DNA of 64,000 nucleotides from Terriglobia bacterium (GCA_020073665.1 JAIQEU010000005.1:62001-126000), one strand, 5' to 3'. Shown: positions 1 to 8,495, counted from the first letter of the stretch. Program-made: numbers and translations. The notes: a model not told the origin generated them from the sequence alone.

Positions 1-1538
1 CGGTGGACGTCATTGAGATTGACGCCGCCACCAATCGAGGTATCGACGAGATTCGCGAACTGCGCGAGGCCGCGCGCTATCGCCCGGCGCGAGACCGCTT
101 CAAGATCTACATTCTGGATGAGGCTCACCAGATCACCGATGCCGCCTTCAACGCCCTGCTGAAAACACTCGAGGAACCGCCGGGACACGTGGTGTTCATG
201 CTGGCCACCACCCAGCCGGAAGACATTCCCCAGACCATCCGTTCGCGCTGCCAACACTTCAGTTTCCGCGCAGTTCGCTTCGAGGAGATCCTGGGGCAAC
301 TGAAGGACCTTGCCGGCCGCGAGAAAATTGCAGCCGATGAGGACGCGCTCGCCCTGCTGGCCGAAGCTGGGGACGGCTCGGTGCGGGATGCGCTCTCGAT
401 TCTCGATCAGGCCATTGCCTCCTGCGGCGGCCGCTTGACCGCGGAGGCAGTGCGGCAACTGATAGGGGCTGCGGCTTCTGGTGTGCTGGAAGAAGTGATG
501 CAGGCCGTCGCCCAGGGATCGAGCGAGCAGGTGTTGCGGCGGGTGGACGAAATCATCAGCGAGGGCCACAACCCCACGCATTTCGCCCGCCAGTTAGTTC
601 GCTTCCTGCGGAATGCCGTAGTGGCGAAAGTGGCGGGCGGCGACTCTTCCCTTTTGCAGATTTCCAGCGACGAACGCCAGCGAGTGGCCCGGGTTGCGTC
701 ATGGTTTAGCGAGGAAGACCTGGCGCGGCACCTGCAAATCATGTTGCGCACCCACAGCGAGCTTGGCTATCGCCAGGAGCAGCGCTTCCACCTGGAATTA
801 GGACTGCTCAAGCTGGCCCACGCACAACGACTATTGCCCATCGAGCAACTATTGAGCGATGCCGCGGGGAGTGCGTCCCGGCCACCGGGCAAGCCGTCGG
901 TGGTTCCCGACACCCGGAAATCGGAGGCGCCGCCAGTTCGTTCGAACCAGATTTCGCCCTTTGCTGCTGACTCGGCACGCAAAGCGGCTTCGAAGCCGGA
1001 GATGTCAGCCGAGAGCAATCCCAGCACCGGCCCGCGGCTGATGCCGGCGGCAGCGGCTGTGCCCAGCGTGGTCATGGGTACGTCAGCTCCCGCCGCAGTC
1101 ACTCGACCTGCCCCGGAAATGGCAGCCGAGCCGGATCCGAGGAGTGAGGACCAGCCAGAGGCGCAACTGGACTTGCGAAGCTCGGTATTGAACGCACTGG
1201 GCGCCCACCAGATGCTGGTCTCCATGCTCGAAGGCGGCGAGTGGCGAGTCGAGGGCAATGAACTGGTGATCAAGGTGGCATCCTCGGCGACCATCATCGA
1301 CATGACTTTGGGCGCGGAGGCCAAGAAAATTGCCATGGCCACCGCCAGCGGAGTACTGGGAAGGCCGATAAAGCTGAGAGTGGTTCCGGGTGGCACCGTG
1401 CAAAACTCGCCTGCGACTCGGGCTCCCGCCAATGGCGGCGGACGTAGCCGCGCCGAGCAGGAGCCGGTCGTGCGCCGGATGAAGGAAAAATTCGGGGCCG
1501 AAATCCGGACGATTATTGACTACAAGGAAAAACGGTAG
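1..1538 (+). CDS. dnaX: DNA polymerase III subunit gamma/tau (5' partial)
   Basis: Clamp-loader ATPase that loads the beta sliding clamp and, through its C-terminal tau part, tethers the polymerase. The window opens inside the gene: the reading frame is open from base 3 and the N-terminal Walker A and zinc-binding part lie upstream. Visible are the Walker B/DEAH stretch (YILDEAHQIT), the arginine-finger SRC motif (IRSRCQHF) and the collar domain up to about residue 290. A low-complexity Pro/Ala/Ser linker follows (about 290-390) before a C-terminal tau-like domain. It is the first gene of the common dnaX-ybaB-recR arrangement, and the stop lies 36 bp before ybaB. The GTG at base 3 is not a real start. 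Confidence 0.95.
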   Translation, partial: VDVIEIDAATNRGIDEIRELREAARYRPARDRFKIYILDEAHQITDAAFNALLKTLEEPPGHVVFMLATTQPEDIPQTIRSRCQHFSFRAVRFEEILGQLKDLAGREKIAADEDALALLAEAGDGSVRDALSILDQAIASCGGRLTAEAVRQLIGAAASGVLEEVMQAVAQGSSEQVLRRVDEIISEGHNPTHFARQLVRFLRNAVVAKVAGGDSSLLQISSDERQRVARVASWFSEEDLARHLQIMLRTHSELGYRQEQRFHLELGLLKLAHAQRLLPIEQLLSDAAGSASRPPGKPSVVPDTRKSEAPPVRSNQISPFAADSARKAASKPEMSAESNPSTGPRLMPAAAAVPSVVMGTSAPAAVTRPAPEMAAEPDPRSEDQPEAQLDLRSSVLNALGAHQMLVSMLEGGEWRVEGNELVIKVASSATIIDMTLGAEAKKIAMATASGVLGRPIKLRVVPGGTVQNSPATRAPANGGGRSRAEQEPVVRRMKEKFGAEIRTIIDYKEKR

Positions 1539-1574
1539 CACCGAGTTGCGAGTACCTGTTACCTGGACAAAAGG

Positions 1575-1886
1575 ATGGCCATGGGCGGATTCAACCTGCA
1601 GCAACTGATGTCGCAAGCCAAGCAGCAATATGAAGCACTGCAGAAGAAAATGGAGCAGACGGTGGTGGAGGCGTCCTCTGGCGGTGGCAGCGTGACCGTC
1701 AAAATGGATGGACGCAAACAAGTGATCAGCATCCAGATTGATCCGGAAGCGGTAAAAGCCGGTGACCTCGAGATGCTGCAGGATCTGATCACCGCAGCGG
1801 TCAATGGCGCTGGCAGAAAAGTCGACGAGGCCGTGCAGTCGACCATGGGTGGGATGCTGGGCGGGATGGGAATACCGGGACTGTAG
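1575..1886 (+). CDS. ybaB: YbaB/EbfC family nucleoid-associated protein
   Basis: Small DNA-binding protein of the YbaB/EbfC family (103 aa, the usual length). It starts with a Gln/Met-rich helix (QLMSQAKQQYEALQKKM) and has the family core ending in a Gly/Met-rich tail (MGGMLGGMGIPGL). The ATG at 1575 is preceded by an AAAGG ribosome-binding site. A second in-frame ATG two codons later is possible. It sits between dnaX and recR, the conserved context for this family. Confidence 0.93.
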   Translation: MAMGGFNLQQLMSQAKQQYEALQKKMEQTVVEASSGGGSVTVKMDGRKQVISIQIDPEAVKAGDLEMLQDLITAAVNGAGRKVDEAVQSTMGGMLGGMGIPGL

Positions 1887-1947
1887 GATTTGGTTACTGC
1901 CCGACGCGCCATAATATTACCCGATTACCAACTAAGAAATTCACCTC

Positions 1948-2547
1948 ATGTCCAAATTTGCTGAGCCCATGACGCGGTTGATCGACGAGTTAAAGAAACT
2001 GCCGGGCATCGGCAGCAAGACTGCGCAACGGCTTGCCTTCCACATCCTGCGTTCCACCGACGACGATGCAGAAGCTTTGGCGGCGGCCGTGCGCGACGTT
2101 AAGGCCAGCCTGCGACTGTGCTCCATCTGCAACAACATTACCGACGTCGATCCCTGTGTCTACTGCAGCAGCCCCACCCGCAACCAGCGCCTGGTTTGCG
2201 TGGTGGAGGAGCCCACCAACATCGCCGCCATCGAACGGACCAAGCACTTCAACGGCAGCTACCACGTACTGCATGGCTCCATCTCGCCGCTGCACGGCGT
2301 GGGCCCGGAACAATTGCGGATTGCCAACCTGATGCGCCGCGTCGAAGGCGGCGAGGTGGACGAGGTCATCATCGCTACCAATCCCACCGTCGAAGGTGAG
2401 GCAACTGCGGTCTATCTCTCCGAGCACATCCGTCGCCCCGGGCTGAAAGTGACTCGTATCGCGATGGGAATCCCGGTGGGCAGTGACATCGAGTACGCCG
2501 ACGAAATCACCATGCTGAAGGCCATGGAAGGCCGCCGCGAACTATAG
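1948..2547 (+). CDS. recR: Recombination mediator protein RecR
   Basis: RecR works with RecF/RecO to load RecA at gaps in DNA. The 199-aa product has the family's usual length and domain order: N-terminal helix-hairpin-helix ([17 protein letters not shown]), a C4 zinc finger with Cys58, Cys61, Cys70 and Cys73, and a Toprim domain beginning at VCVVEEP. It ends the dnaX-ybaB-recR block. No strong Shine-Dalgarno sequence precedes the ATG. Confidence 0.97.
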   Translation: MSKFAEPMTRLIDELKKLPGIGSKTAQRLAFHILRSTDDDAEALAAAVRDVKASLRLCSICNNITDVDPCVYCSSPTRNQRLVCVVEEPTNIAAIERTKHFNGSYHVLHGSISPLHGVGPEQLRIANLMRRVEGGEVDEVIIATNPTVEGEATAVYLSEHIRRPGLKVTRIAMGIPVGSDIEYADEITMLKAMEGRREL

Positions 2548-2678
2548 CCACGGCGCCCCGGCCCGGCACTGGCTCAGTGCCAACCTGGTTTTGCAATTGT
2601 GCAAGAGTTTTCCACTATCCGCCAGGAAACCCCGCCACAACGCCGGCTCGGTCGAAGCTGACTTAATACGTCATTGCA

Positions 2679-2707
2679 TTATCAATCACTTACAAATATC
2701 TCATAAT
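2679..2707 (+). promoter_or_regulatory. Candidate sigma70-type promoter of the 2714-2930 RNA
   Basis: TTATCA at 2679-2684 (4/6 to the -35 consensus) and CATAAT at 2702-2707 (5/6 to the -10 consensus) are separated by exactly 17 bp, within an AT-rich stretch unlike its surroundings. Transcription would begin near 2714. No plus-strand protein gene follows; the next signal is the terminator at 2898-2923. Confidence 0.5.
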
Positions 2708-2713
2708 GTATCG

Positions 2714-2930
2714 GACGAGAGTCAGGATTGGCCCGGTGTTTGCAGTCATAGCAGGGTCTGTTTTCTCGCTCCTGATTTATTGACTGCGCGAGGATGCTCA
2801 CCGCAAACCGGTGACAGCCAAAACGGGCCGTAGACGCACCTTTCGCGCCAGTTTTGCGCCGTAGCTGCGATGTAACCGCATCCAACTCGACGCACCAAAA
2901 ACCGGGCCAACCAGCCCGGTTTTCTTATTT
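2714..2930 (+). ncRNA. Candidate structured small RNA between recR and the next gene
   Basis: About 215 nt bounded by a plausible promoter and an intrinsic terminator, with no credible ORF. Pairings seen: GCAGTCA 2742-2748 with TGACTGC 2781-2787; GGATGC 2792-2797 with GCATCC 2878-2883, enclosing a hairpin TCACCG/CGGTGA (2798-2803, 2809-2814); and a long-range 10-bp helix TTGGCCCGGT 2728-2737 with ACCGGGCCAA 2901-2910. The last helix competes with the terminator stem, a layout seen in riboswitches and autoregulated RNAs. It does not match SRP RNA, 6S, tmRNA or riboswitch cores that I know. It could instead be a long recR 3' region with fortuitous pairing. Confidence 0.4.
2898..2923 (+). terminator. 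Intrinsic terminator, probably bidirectional
   Basis: A 10-bp perfect stem AAAACCGGGC / GCCCGGTTTT (2898-2907, 2914-2923) with loop CAACCA, followed on the plus strand by CTTATTT. The symmetric A/T flanks mean it can also end transcription of the minus-strand gene that stops at 2977. Confidence 0.8.
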
Positions 2931-2976
2931 CTGCTGATTTGTGTTGTCCCTCCGCAGAGGGTGTCATTCGAGCGCG

Positions 2977-3537
2977 TTAGACCGCCGACGGGGTGGGCTT
3001 GTCATCCAGGAATGAGTTGGGTTCGTCTTCAGACGGAACGATTCCCTCCGGCCATGAACCCCGGTTGTATTCGAGCATGCGGTTCTTCCATTTGAGAAAT
3101 TCCGTAATGGTTTGGGGCTCGATGCGGATTTCGACGCGGCGCAAACTGGCCAACAACAGGTTCATCTCGTAACGGAATCCAACGTCAATGCGCAGGTTGC
3201 GGGCCGACGGACAAACCATTGCGATCCTGCGATTGTGGTATTCGAGCAGCCCCCAGCCTTTGGGCAATTCATCGATGCGAACCAGGGCCCGGGGTGTGAA
3301 GTAGAAGCGCTCGCAGCCCACGCCGGTTTCCGGCTTCCGGCGGAAAGGCTTGTCGCGGTCAGCCAGAAAGTCGGCCCGTGAGATCTTGCATTCCACCAGA
3401 ACGGAATGGCAAGCACCCTTCCATCCGATGGCATCGGGCATTTCGCCGCTACTCAAGGCTTGTTCGGAGAGGACGACTCCACAGCGGTAGGAGCGCAGCC
3501 ATATCACCGCTTTCGCAACCAGTTGAGCGTGAGTCAT
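2977..3537 (-). CDS. PD-(D/E)XK nuclease-like hypothetical protein
   Basis: 186-aa protein of unknown role. The sequence shows a PD-(D/E)XK-like core: Asp35 in MPDAIGW, then Glu49-x-Lys51 in LVECKISRADF, a pattern typical of small restriction/repair-type nucleases. Proteins with the ECKxSRxDF signature are common uncharacterised bacterial and phage-associated proteins. No methyltransferase or other restriction component is adjacent, so this is not evidently a restriction system. It stands alone, convergent with the candidate RNA and downstream of nothing obvious. The family assignment is by motif only. Confidence 0.7.
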   Translation of the reverse strand: MTHAQLVAKAVIWLRSYRCGVVLSEQALSSGEMPDAIGWKGACHSVLVECKISRADFLADRDKPFRRKPETGVGCERFYFTPRALVRIDELPKGWGLLEYHNRRIAMVCPSARNLRIDVGFRYEMNLLLASLRRVEIRIEPQTITEFLKWKNRMLEYNRGSWPEGIVPSEDEPNSFLDDKPTPSAV

Positions 3538-3588
3538 ACGATGATTGTTTTGTACTCGCAGACCAGAAAATAAGGAAGTGCCTGCCCG

Positions 3589-3614
3589 GCTACCAGCCCC
3601 TAACTACCAGCTAC
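3589..3614. repeat. AGCT-word spacer repeat
   Basis: Short iteration of CTACCAG-type words between two minus-strand genes. It runs into the 3' end of the CHAD gene and supplies its last codons (Val-Ala-Gly-Ser-stop). It belongs with the AGCT-word repeats at 8590, 14316, 16510, 16934, 20996 and 51076. Confidence 0.5.
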
Positions 3615-5093
3615 CCTCTTCACGATTCGCAGCGGTTTCACCATCACCGGACGGCGATACACCAGTTCGAGCAGGTGCCGCCCGCCAGCAATCTTTTTCG
3701 CCATTCGGTCCTGGGCAGAGTAGCCTTGTGCGGCAATCTCCAGCAGACCATTCTGATTGCGCACCTCCAACCGTCGAATGCGTCCGTCGCGGGTGGAGTC
3801 AAAAGCGTTCGCCAGGCGCAGAATAGCAGCCAGGCGCAACACCTGGGCTTTCTGGACAGCGGACCATTGGCTGAGTTTCTGATGGCGAAGCTGCGGAAAA
3901 GCTCCGCGATGGTAACGAGCAACAATCCCCACCATTTGCAGTTCTTCAGCGGTCCATCCCAGCGGTGGCTTCAGGCGGCTTATAAGGTCGCAGGATTTCT
4001 TATGGTGGCTCCTGTTTCCTTTTGATCTTCCGACATCGTGCATCAGCGCCGCCACCCGGAGGATCTCCCGCAGTCGTGGCGCTGCGCCTTCGGTTTGCAG
4101 CCCCGCACCGGCCAGTCGGTCAAAAAGCTGGATGGCAAGATCCGCCACTTGTGTGGAGTGCGCCGGGTCGGGATCGAGGAACGACGCCCATATTCGCAGT
4201 CGGCTTAACCCGGCCGCTTCGATCTGTTTGCCCTCGGGCAACGCCGCACGCCAGAGATTCCACAAAGACTGCTCGCCGACCATCTTTTGACGGTAGCGTG
4301 CGATTCGCTGGTGGCGCTCCTCTGTGATCCGGGCGCGCCACCGTGTGCGGGACTCCACGTCGGGAAATGCATTCAGTTGAACTGCTCTCACCCAGAGAAC
4401 ATCCAGATCGTGTACTTCCCCAAGCAGGTCCTGGAGTTGCTTCAGGTCGTCCTTCCAGAGTTGATGCAGTTCGGGCAGGAAATTCTCCACCGTGTAACGA
4501 AACCGTTTCAGGCCAATTCGTAAACGATGATAGGCCACCTGGCTTCGGCTGCGGAACGCCTGGCGATGCAGTTCACGGGCCTCGGTCCAGCGTTCCAGCG
4601 CCATGTGTTTGAACACGGCGCTTCCCACCCGGACGCGGGCTGCACGCCTGGGCAATTCCTCACACCACGAACTCCAGCGCTGGCGGTCGAACTCTTCGAG
4701 TGCCGTGAATGCCTTCCGCTTTAACTCCGGTTCGCGGAAGGCCGCATAGTTCACCAGTGTCCGGGCGACCGGATCATCGCTTGCGCCCAGGTGCTGTACT
4801 TCTTCCGTCATCACCTGCACGTCGCGCAACTCGCCCAGCGCCCTGAAAAGCGGTCTCCCGGCCCTCTTCATCGCCTTCCAATTCTTGTCGGGATCGATCA
4901 CCATCAAGCCATCCGCCATGGAGCGGCATCGACGCAGGGCGACGCGGAGATCGTGCACCGGGTCAGCGGCGAAGTCGAGGCGCACGCGGTCGCATTCTGC
5001 CAGCACGGCATGCATCCAGAAGGCTAGGCCCGCCCGGCGCTTAGGCTTGGGGTTTTGGTCAGGGGACGGTGGCGTCGGCAACATGATCTCCAA
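3600..5093 (-). CDS. CHAD domain protein with C-terminal HD domain
   Basis: 497 aa. CHAD domains bind polyphosphate through conserved histidines and basic residues. Here they appear as HDLRVALRRCRS (His47) and YHRLRIGLKRFRYTVE (His189) in an alpha-helical region of about residues 20-285. The C-terminal part (about 310-495) carries an HD-type phosphohydrolase pattern (His312; His352-Asp353 in AALMHDVGRSKG; later RYHRG) resembling the C-terminal domain of Ppx/GppA exopolyphosphatases. A fusion of polyphosphate binding with a Ppx-like HD domain suggests a role in polyphosphate metabolism; that role is inferred. No ppk gene is nearby. Confidence 0.85.
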   Translation of the reverse strand: MEIMLPTPPSPDQNPKPKRRAGLAFWMHAVLAECDRVRLDFAADPVHDLRVALRRCRSMADGLMVIDPDKNWKAMKRAGRPLFRALGELRDVQVMTEEVQHLGASDDPVARTLVNYAAFREPELKRKAFTALEEFDRQRWSSWCEELPRRAARVRVGSAVFKHMALERWTEARELHRQAFRSRSQVAYHRLRIGLKRFRYTVENFLPELHQLWKDDLKQLQDLLGEVHDLDVLWVRAVQLNAFPDVESRTRWRARITEERHQRIARYRQKMVGEQSLWNLWRAALPEGKQIEAAGLSRLRIWASFLDPDPAHSTQVADLAIQLFDRLAGAGLQTEGAAPRLREILRVAALMHDVGRSKGNRSHHKKSCDLISRLKPPLGWTAEELQMVGIVARYHRGAFPQLRHQKLSQWSAVQKAQVLRLAAILRLANAFDSTRDGRIRRLEVRNQNGLLEIAAQGYSAQDRMAKKIAGGRHLLELVYRRPVMVKPLRIVKRVAGS

Positions 5094-5182
5094 GCTTTAG
5101 TAAACAGCCATTCTCGCTGCTCACCGCGTTTAAATCCACTGCCTTCTATCGCTTGGGCTTATCCTGCCGGAGAAACCGCGAA

Positions 5183-8119
5183 ATGCGGCTGGAGAATATC
5201 GCCGTCAGGCGAAACGCGCCTCCGGCCCGCTGCCAAGCGGGGGGATTTCGGAAGAGCGACCAAGTTAGGTGCGGGCGTCGTCCTATTACCTCCGTAATGT
5301 GCATCGTCTTACCATTTCGCATTAGGCTATGCCAGTCGGGTACTGACTCGCAGGAGCGGCTTATCCTTACGCAAGACACAAATAAAGAGAGCAGAAGTTC
5401 TTCTGCCCGTGCGTTTGTGCACAGCCTCAACATCCTGGTGAAGTACGTGCGCCTGTATGGCTTCGAGCACAAGCGCACCGAGGGCCAGTTCGAGACCACT
5501 TGGGCGGAATTGCAGAACGGATTGCCCAAGGGCGACGACGGCGGCTTTCTGCTGGGCGTCACTGACAACAAGCTCTTGATGGATGGCATCCTGCTCGAGA
5601 CCGGGCAGGCGGAGCGCAGCTTCGCTCAACTGCTGACCACGGCCGGGCTGGCCAGCATCCATTTTTCCAGCAACGTTACGGTCGATGATTTTGCCCGCCT
5701 GGTGCGGGCGTTCGCGGTTGGAGGATCGAAGGCGCAGGATGTCGTCAAACAGATCAAGGACACCTTCGGCGACAGCAAACAAGCCACTATCCGGATTAAT
5801 GAAGTGAAATTTGTGGCCGCCGACCCGGCCACCAACGATGTAAGCATCGCGGCACAGATTGCCGCCCAGACCCTGGGCCCAGAATTCAAGCAGTGGCTGA
5901 ATGACCCGCAGAAACTTCTGCAATTGATTGCAGCCGCGGAAGGCGCCCGCAGCGGTGGCGGCGAACCCGGCGGCGCACCCATCGGCAGTGTTCCGACTGT
6001 TCGCATTAGCGGAGGAGGCGGAGGTGGGGGCACTGGCACAGGCGGCGGGAGTGGAAGCGGCAGCGGTGAGGGTACCGGGGGCGGTGGAGGTACCGGAGGT
6101 GGTGGCGGCTGGACCGGCGGTGTTGTACCTCTTCAGGAAGAAGAAGTTCTACAGGCCATTCGCCTGCTCACCAAGTTCGGTGAGGTAGGTGTTGATCCGA
6201 ATTTCAAGCCCGAGGCGCTGCAGAAGGAACTGAGTCACGCCGACGCTAACACCAAGGTCAACTTGCAACAATTGTTGGAGAGTCTGGCGTCAAACGTCAA
6301 CACCCAGCAAACCGACACCCCGCTCTTGATGAAGGCCGCGGAGCACATGGCCATCCGCTTCGCCCTGGAACGTTTCCAGAAGGGTGACGTCAAGGTCAAC
6401 GCGGTCCACCAGATGCTGGAGCACATGAGCCGGCAGATGGACACGTTGCGACAGATTTTGAAGATCCAGGAAGAAAAGATGGGCAAGGCCGGGATCCTGG
6501 TTGAGTCCCACGCCGACATCCTGGACAGAATGTTCTGGGCCGAAGTGCCCGAAGCCGGCAAGAAGAGCGTACTGCTCTCCAACGAAGCCCCGTGCGTGCC
6601 ACCGCGCAACGTCCGCCAGTTCGTGGAAGTTCTGCTCGAACGCGGCGACAAGGAAACTGCCGGCGCCATCATGCGGAATTACATCGGTTGCCTGGATGCC
6701 AAGGACACGGAGCCGCGCCGCAAGACCGCCATCGGGTTGAGCCAATTGGCCGACCTGTTCGTGGGTCCGGGCGGCGATTTGCTTTCGGTGGCAGTGAAAA
6801 AAGTCGGCGACGTCCTGGGCAAAGAATCCGATCCAGAATTGCAGAGCATGCTCAGTGCTGCTTTTGTGCGCCTGAGTTCAGAAGCCAGTTCACGCAAGCA
6901 GTACGGCGCATTGGCCGAGGTTTGCGCAGCCATGGATGCATTAGCCAAGCAGCGGCCCGTCTTGGCCAACGAAATGCGACCCCGCATCGGGGTGGAAAAC
7001 CGGCTGCCGGAATTCATTGAAGAGGCCCTGCACCTGCCGCAGCTGCCGCCAGATCTAATGCAGGTTCTTCGTCGCACCTCCAACGCCGCTGTGGAACATC
7101 TTTCCGACCGCTTTTTCCGCTGCATGCGGCGGGAGGAGTGCGATCGCATGGTCGACGTCGTCCAGGAACTGGGGTCGGTAGGAGGAGCGCAGCTGCGGGA
7201 GATGCTGCGTACCGGTCAACCGCGCCAGGGTGCCTCGGTTGTGGGTCTGCTCAGCCGCCTCGATGTGCCCACCATGCTCGAGTTGCTGCCCGTACGGCTG
7301 CCGGAATGGAACCGCTTCTATCACGACGTGGTGGTACGCCAGATCGCCTACGGCGCTGCCCCGGACCGCGGCCGCTCTCTGCTCGAGCTTCTGGAAATTC
7401 TTGATCCGCTGGTGTTGCCGCAAGCCATCGACGAAATTGGCATGAGCGGCGACCGCACTGCAGTGCCGCCCTTGATCGTTATGGCCGAGGCCGGAGAAGC
7501 CCAGGGCCGTTCACCTCTTCTGCAGCTGAAAGCCGTGGAATCGTTGGGCCGGCTGCGCGATCCCGACGCGGTTCCGGTACTGCGCAATCTTCTGGAAGCC
7601 AAGCGGATGTGGAAGTGGTCGCACCACCGCGAGCTACGGATCGCAGCCGCGCAAGCCCTCGCCAAGATTGATCCCCGCTATGGCAGCCAGGTGCTTGCCG
7701 ATAGCGGCCTTGAGCCCGGAGAACTGGCAGTGGCCCCGCTCGATGCCGCCCCGGCCTGCCCCTGGGTACGGCAACGCCGCTACGAGCGCATCGTGCTGGC
7801 GCGTACATTCTCGGCAACGATCAGCAGTTCCTGGGGAAAATCCAGCATCCTGATTCGCGAATTGAGCCTGGGTGGCGGCATGGGCACGAAGGAAGACAAC
7901 CTCCGCGTGGGTTCGGAAGCCAACTTGGACATTTCCACGGGCGTCCGTCATATCCGCGCCCAGGTCCTGCTGCGCCGCGCCAGAGTGAACGAAGTTGGGT
8001 TTGAGATCGTGAACACCGACCTGGAAAGCCGCTACCGCCTGCGCCGCCTGCTGGTCGAGGCCCTGCAGCGCTTGCCGGAAGGCAAATCCAGCGAGTGGGA
8101 CGGCAACCGCAAAATTTAG
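5183..8119 (+). CDS. Large HEAT-repeat / PilZ-like domain protein
   Basis: About 980 aa. Recognisable order: an N-terminal alpha/beta region starting at ARAFVHSLNILVKYVRLYG, a Gly/Ser-rich linker (about 6010-6120), a long helical region, HEAT-like repeats (about 7440-7680; LKAVESLGRLRDPDAVPVLRN) and a C-terminal PilZ-like domain (about 7760-8080) with RRYER and RELSLGG. PilZ domains bind c-di-GMP through RxxxR and (D/N)xSxxG, and here the Asp/Asn is Glu. The start is uncertain: the ATG at 5183 has a GGAG ten bases upstream, but the first ~70 codons look non-coding, so translation may begin at 5297 or later. Probably a c-di-GMP-responsive scaffold, by inference. Confidence 0.8.
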   Translation: MRLENIAVRRNAPPARCQAGGFRKSDQVRCGRRPITSVMCIVLPFRIRLCQSGTDSQERLILTQDTNKESRSSSARAFVHSLNILVKYVRLYGFEHKRTEGQFETTWAELQNGLPKGDDGGFLLGVTDNKLLMDGILLETGQAERSFAQLLTTAGLASIHFSSNVTVDDFARLVRAFAVGGSKAQDVVKQIKDTFGDSKQATIRINEVKFVAADPATNDVSIAAQIAAQTLGPEFKQWLNDPQKLLQLIAAAEGARSGGGEPGGAPIGSVPTVRISGGGGGGGTGTGGGSGSGSGEGTGGGGGTGGGGGWTGGVVPLQEEEVLQAIRLLTKFGEVGVDPNFKPEALQKELSHADANTKVNLQQLLESLASNVNTQQTDTPLLMKAAEHMAIRFALERFQKGDVKVNAVHQMLEHMSRQMDTLRQILKIQEEKMGKAGILVESHADILDRMFWAEVPEAGKKSVLLSNEAPCVPPRNVRQFVEVLLERGDKETAGAIMRNYIGCLDAKDTEPRRKTAIGLSQLADLFVGPGGDLLSVAVKKVGDVLGKESDPELQSMLSAAFVRLSSEASSRKQYGALAEVCAAMDALAKQRPVLANEMRPRIGVENRLPEFIEEALHLPQLPPDLMQVLRRTSNAAVEHLSDRFFRCMRREECDRMVDVVQELGSVGGAQLREMLRTGQPRQGASVVGLLSRLDVPTMLELLPVRLPEWNRFYHDVVVRQIAYGAAPDRGRSLLELLEILDPLVLPQAIDEIGMSGDRTAVPPLIVMAEAGEAQGRSPLLQLKAVESLGRLRDPDAVPVLRNLLEAKRMWKWSHHRELRIAAAQALAKIDPRYGSQVLADSGLEPGELAVAPLDAAPACPWVRQRRYERIVLARTFSATISSSWGKSSILIRELSLGGGMGTKEDNLRVGSEANLDISTGVRHIRAQVLLRRARVNEVGFEIVNTDLESRYRLRRLLVEALQRLPEGKSSEWDGNRKI

Positions 8120-8139
8120 TCAACCCCGTTGCGTAAACA

Positions 8140-8173
8140 AAAAGCCTCTGCTTGGAACGAAGCAGAGGCTTTT
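8140..8173. terminator. Convergent bidirectional terminator
   Basis: A 14-bp perfect stem AAAAGCCTCTGCTT / AAGCAGAGGCTTTT (8140-8153, 8160-8173) with a 6-nt loop. It lies between the convergent ends of the HEAT/PilZ gene (+) and atpE (-), and is A/T-flanked on both sides. Confidence 0.9.
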
Positions 8174-8192
8174 GACCGTCCGAGCTTTTTTC

Positions 8193-8495
8193 CTACTTCA
8201 CCTTGGCAAAGATGATGACCAGGGTATACAACGCCAGAGATTCGATCAGCGCCAGGCCCAGAATCAGCGCTAGCTGAATCCCAGGGCGAGCGGCAGGATT
8301 CCGCGCCAACCCCTCGGCCGCAGCCGCGGTGGCTTTGGCTTGCGCCAGACCGCAGACCGCAGAAGCAATCGCCATCGAGAAGCCGGCAGTGATCGCCACC
8401 CAGTTGGTTGTACCGGCCGCCGCGCCCTGGGCAAATGCCGGCACCGCGAAGCACATTGCAGACAACGCCATGAACACATAGCTCAATTTACGCAT
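8193..8495 (-). CDS. atpE: ATP synthase F0 subunit c with N-terminal signal peptide
   Basis: Proteolipid of the rotating c-ring. At 100 aa it is longer than the usual 70-80 because of a cleavable-looking signal (MRKLSYVFMALSAMCFAVPAFA, predicted cut before Gln23). The two membrane helices carry the polar-loop motif ARNPAARP (about 64-71) and the ion-carrying Glu85 (LALIESLALY). The residues before Glu85 do not show an obvious Na+-ring signature, so proton coupling is likely. It is the last gene of the minus-strand nuo/atp row, and its terminator is at 8140-8173. Confidence 0.95.
   Translation of the reverse strand: MRKLSYVFMALSAMCFAVPAFAQGAAAGTTNWVAITAGFSMAIASAVCGLAQAKATAAAAEGLARNPAARPGIQLALILGLALIESLALYTLVIIFAKVK

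Noticed and set aside
2714-2930. Known RNA families (SRP 4.5S, c-di-GMP-I, 6S) for the structured segment
   Set aside because: SRP RNA is often near dnaX, but the conserved GGAAGG/AGCAGCC tip is absent. The stretch with GCAAACC and CGGGCC vaguely recalls the c-di-GMP-I core but lacks the GGGACGCAAAGCC segment. The multibranched fold is not the rod of 6S RNA.
6010-6120. Tandem GGT/GGC repeat as a regulatory or CRISPR-like repeat
   Set aside because: It is in frame and encodes a Gly/Ser linker; there are no spacers or repeat units of constant length.
5626-6188. Open frames within the glycine-rich hinge of the HEAT/PilZ gene
   Set aside because: The high GC and GGN periodicity produce long shadow frames on both strands; the coding frame is the one continuous with the HEAT repeats.
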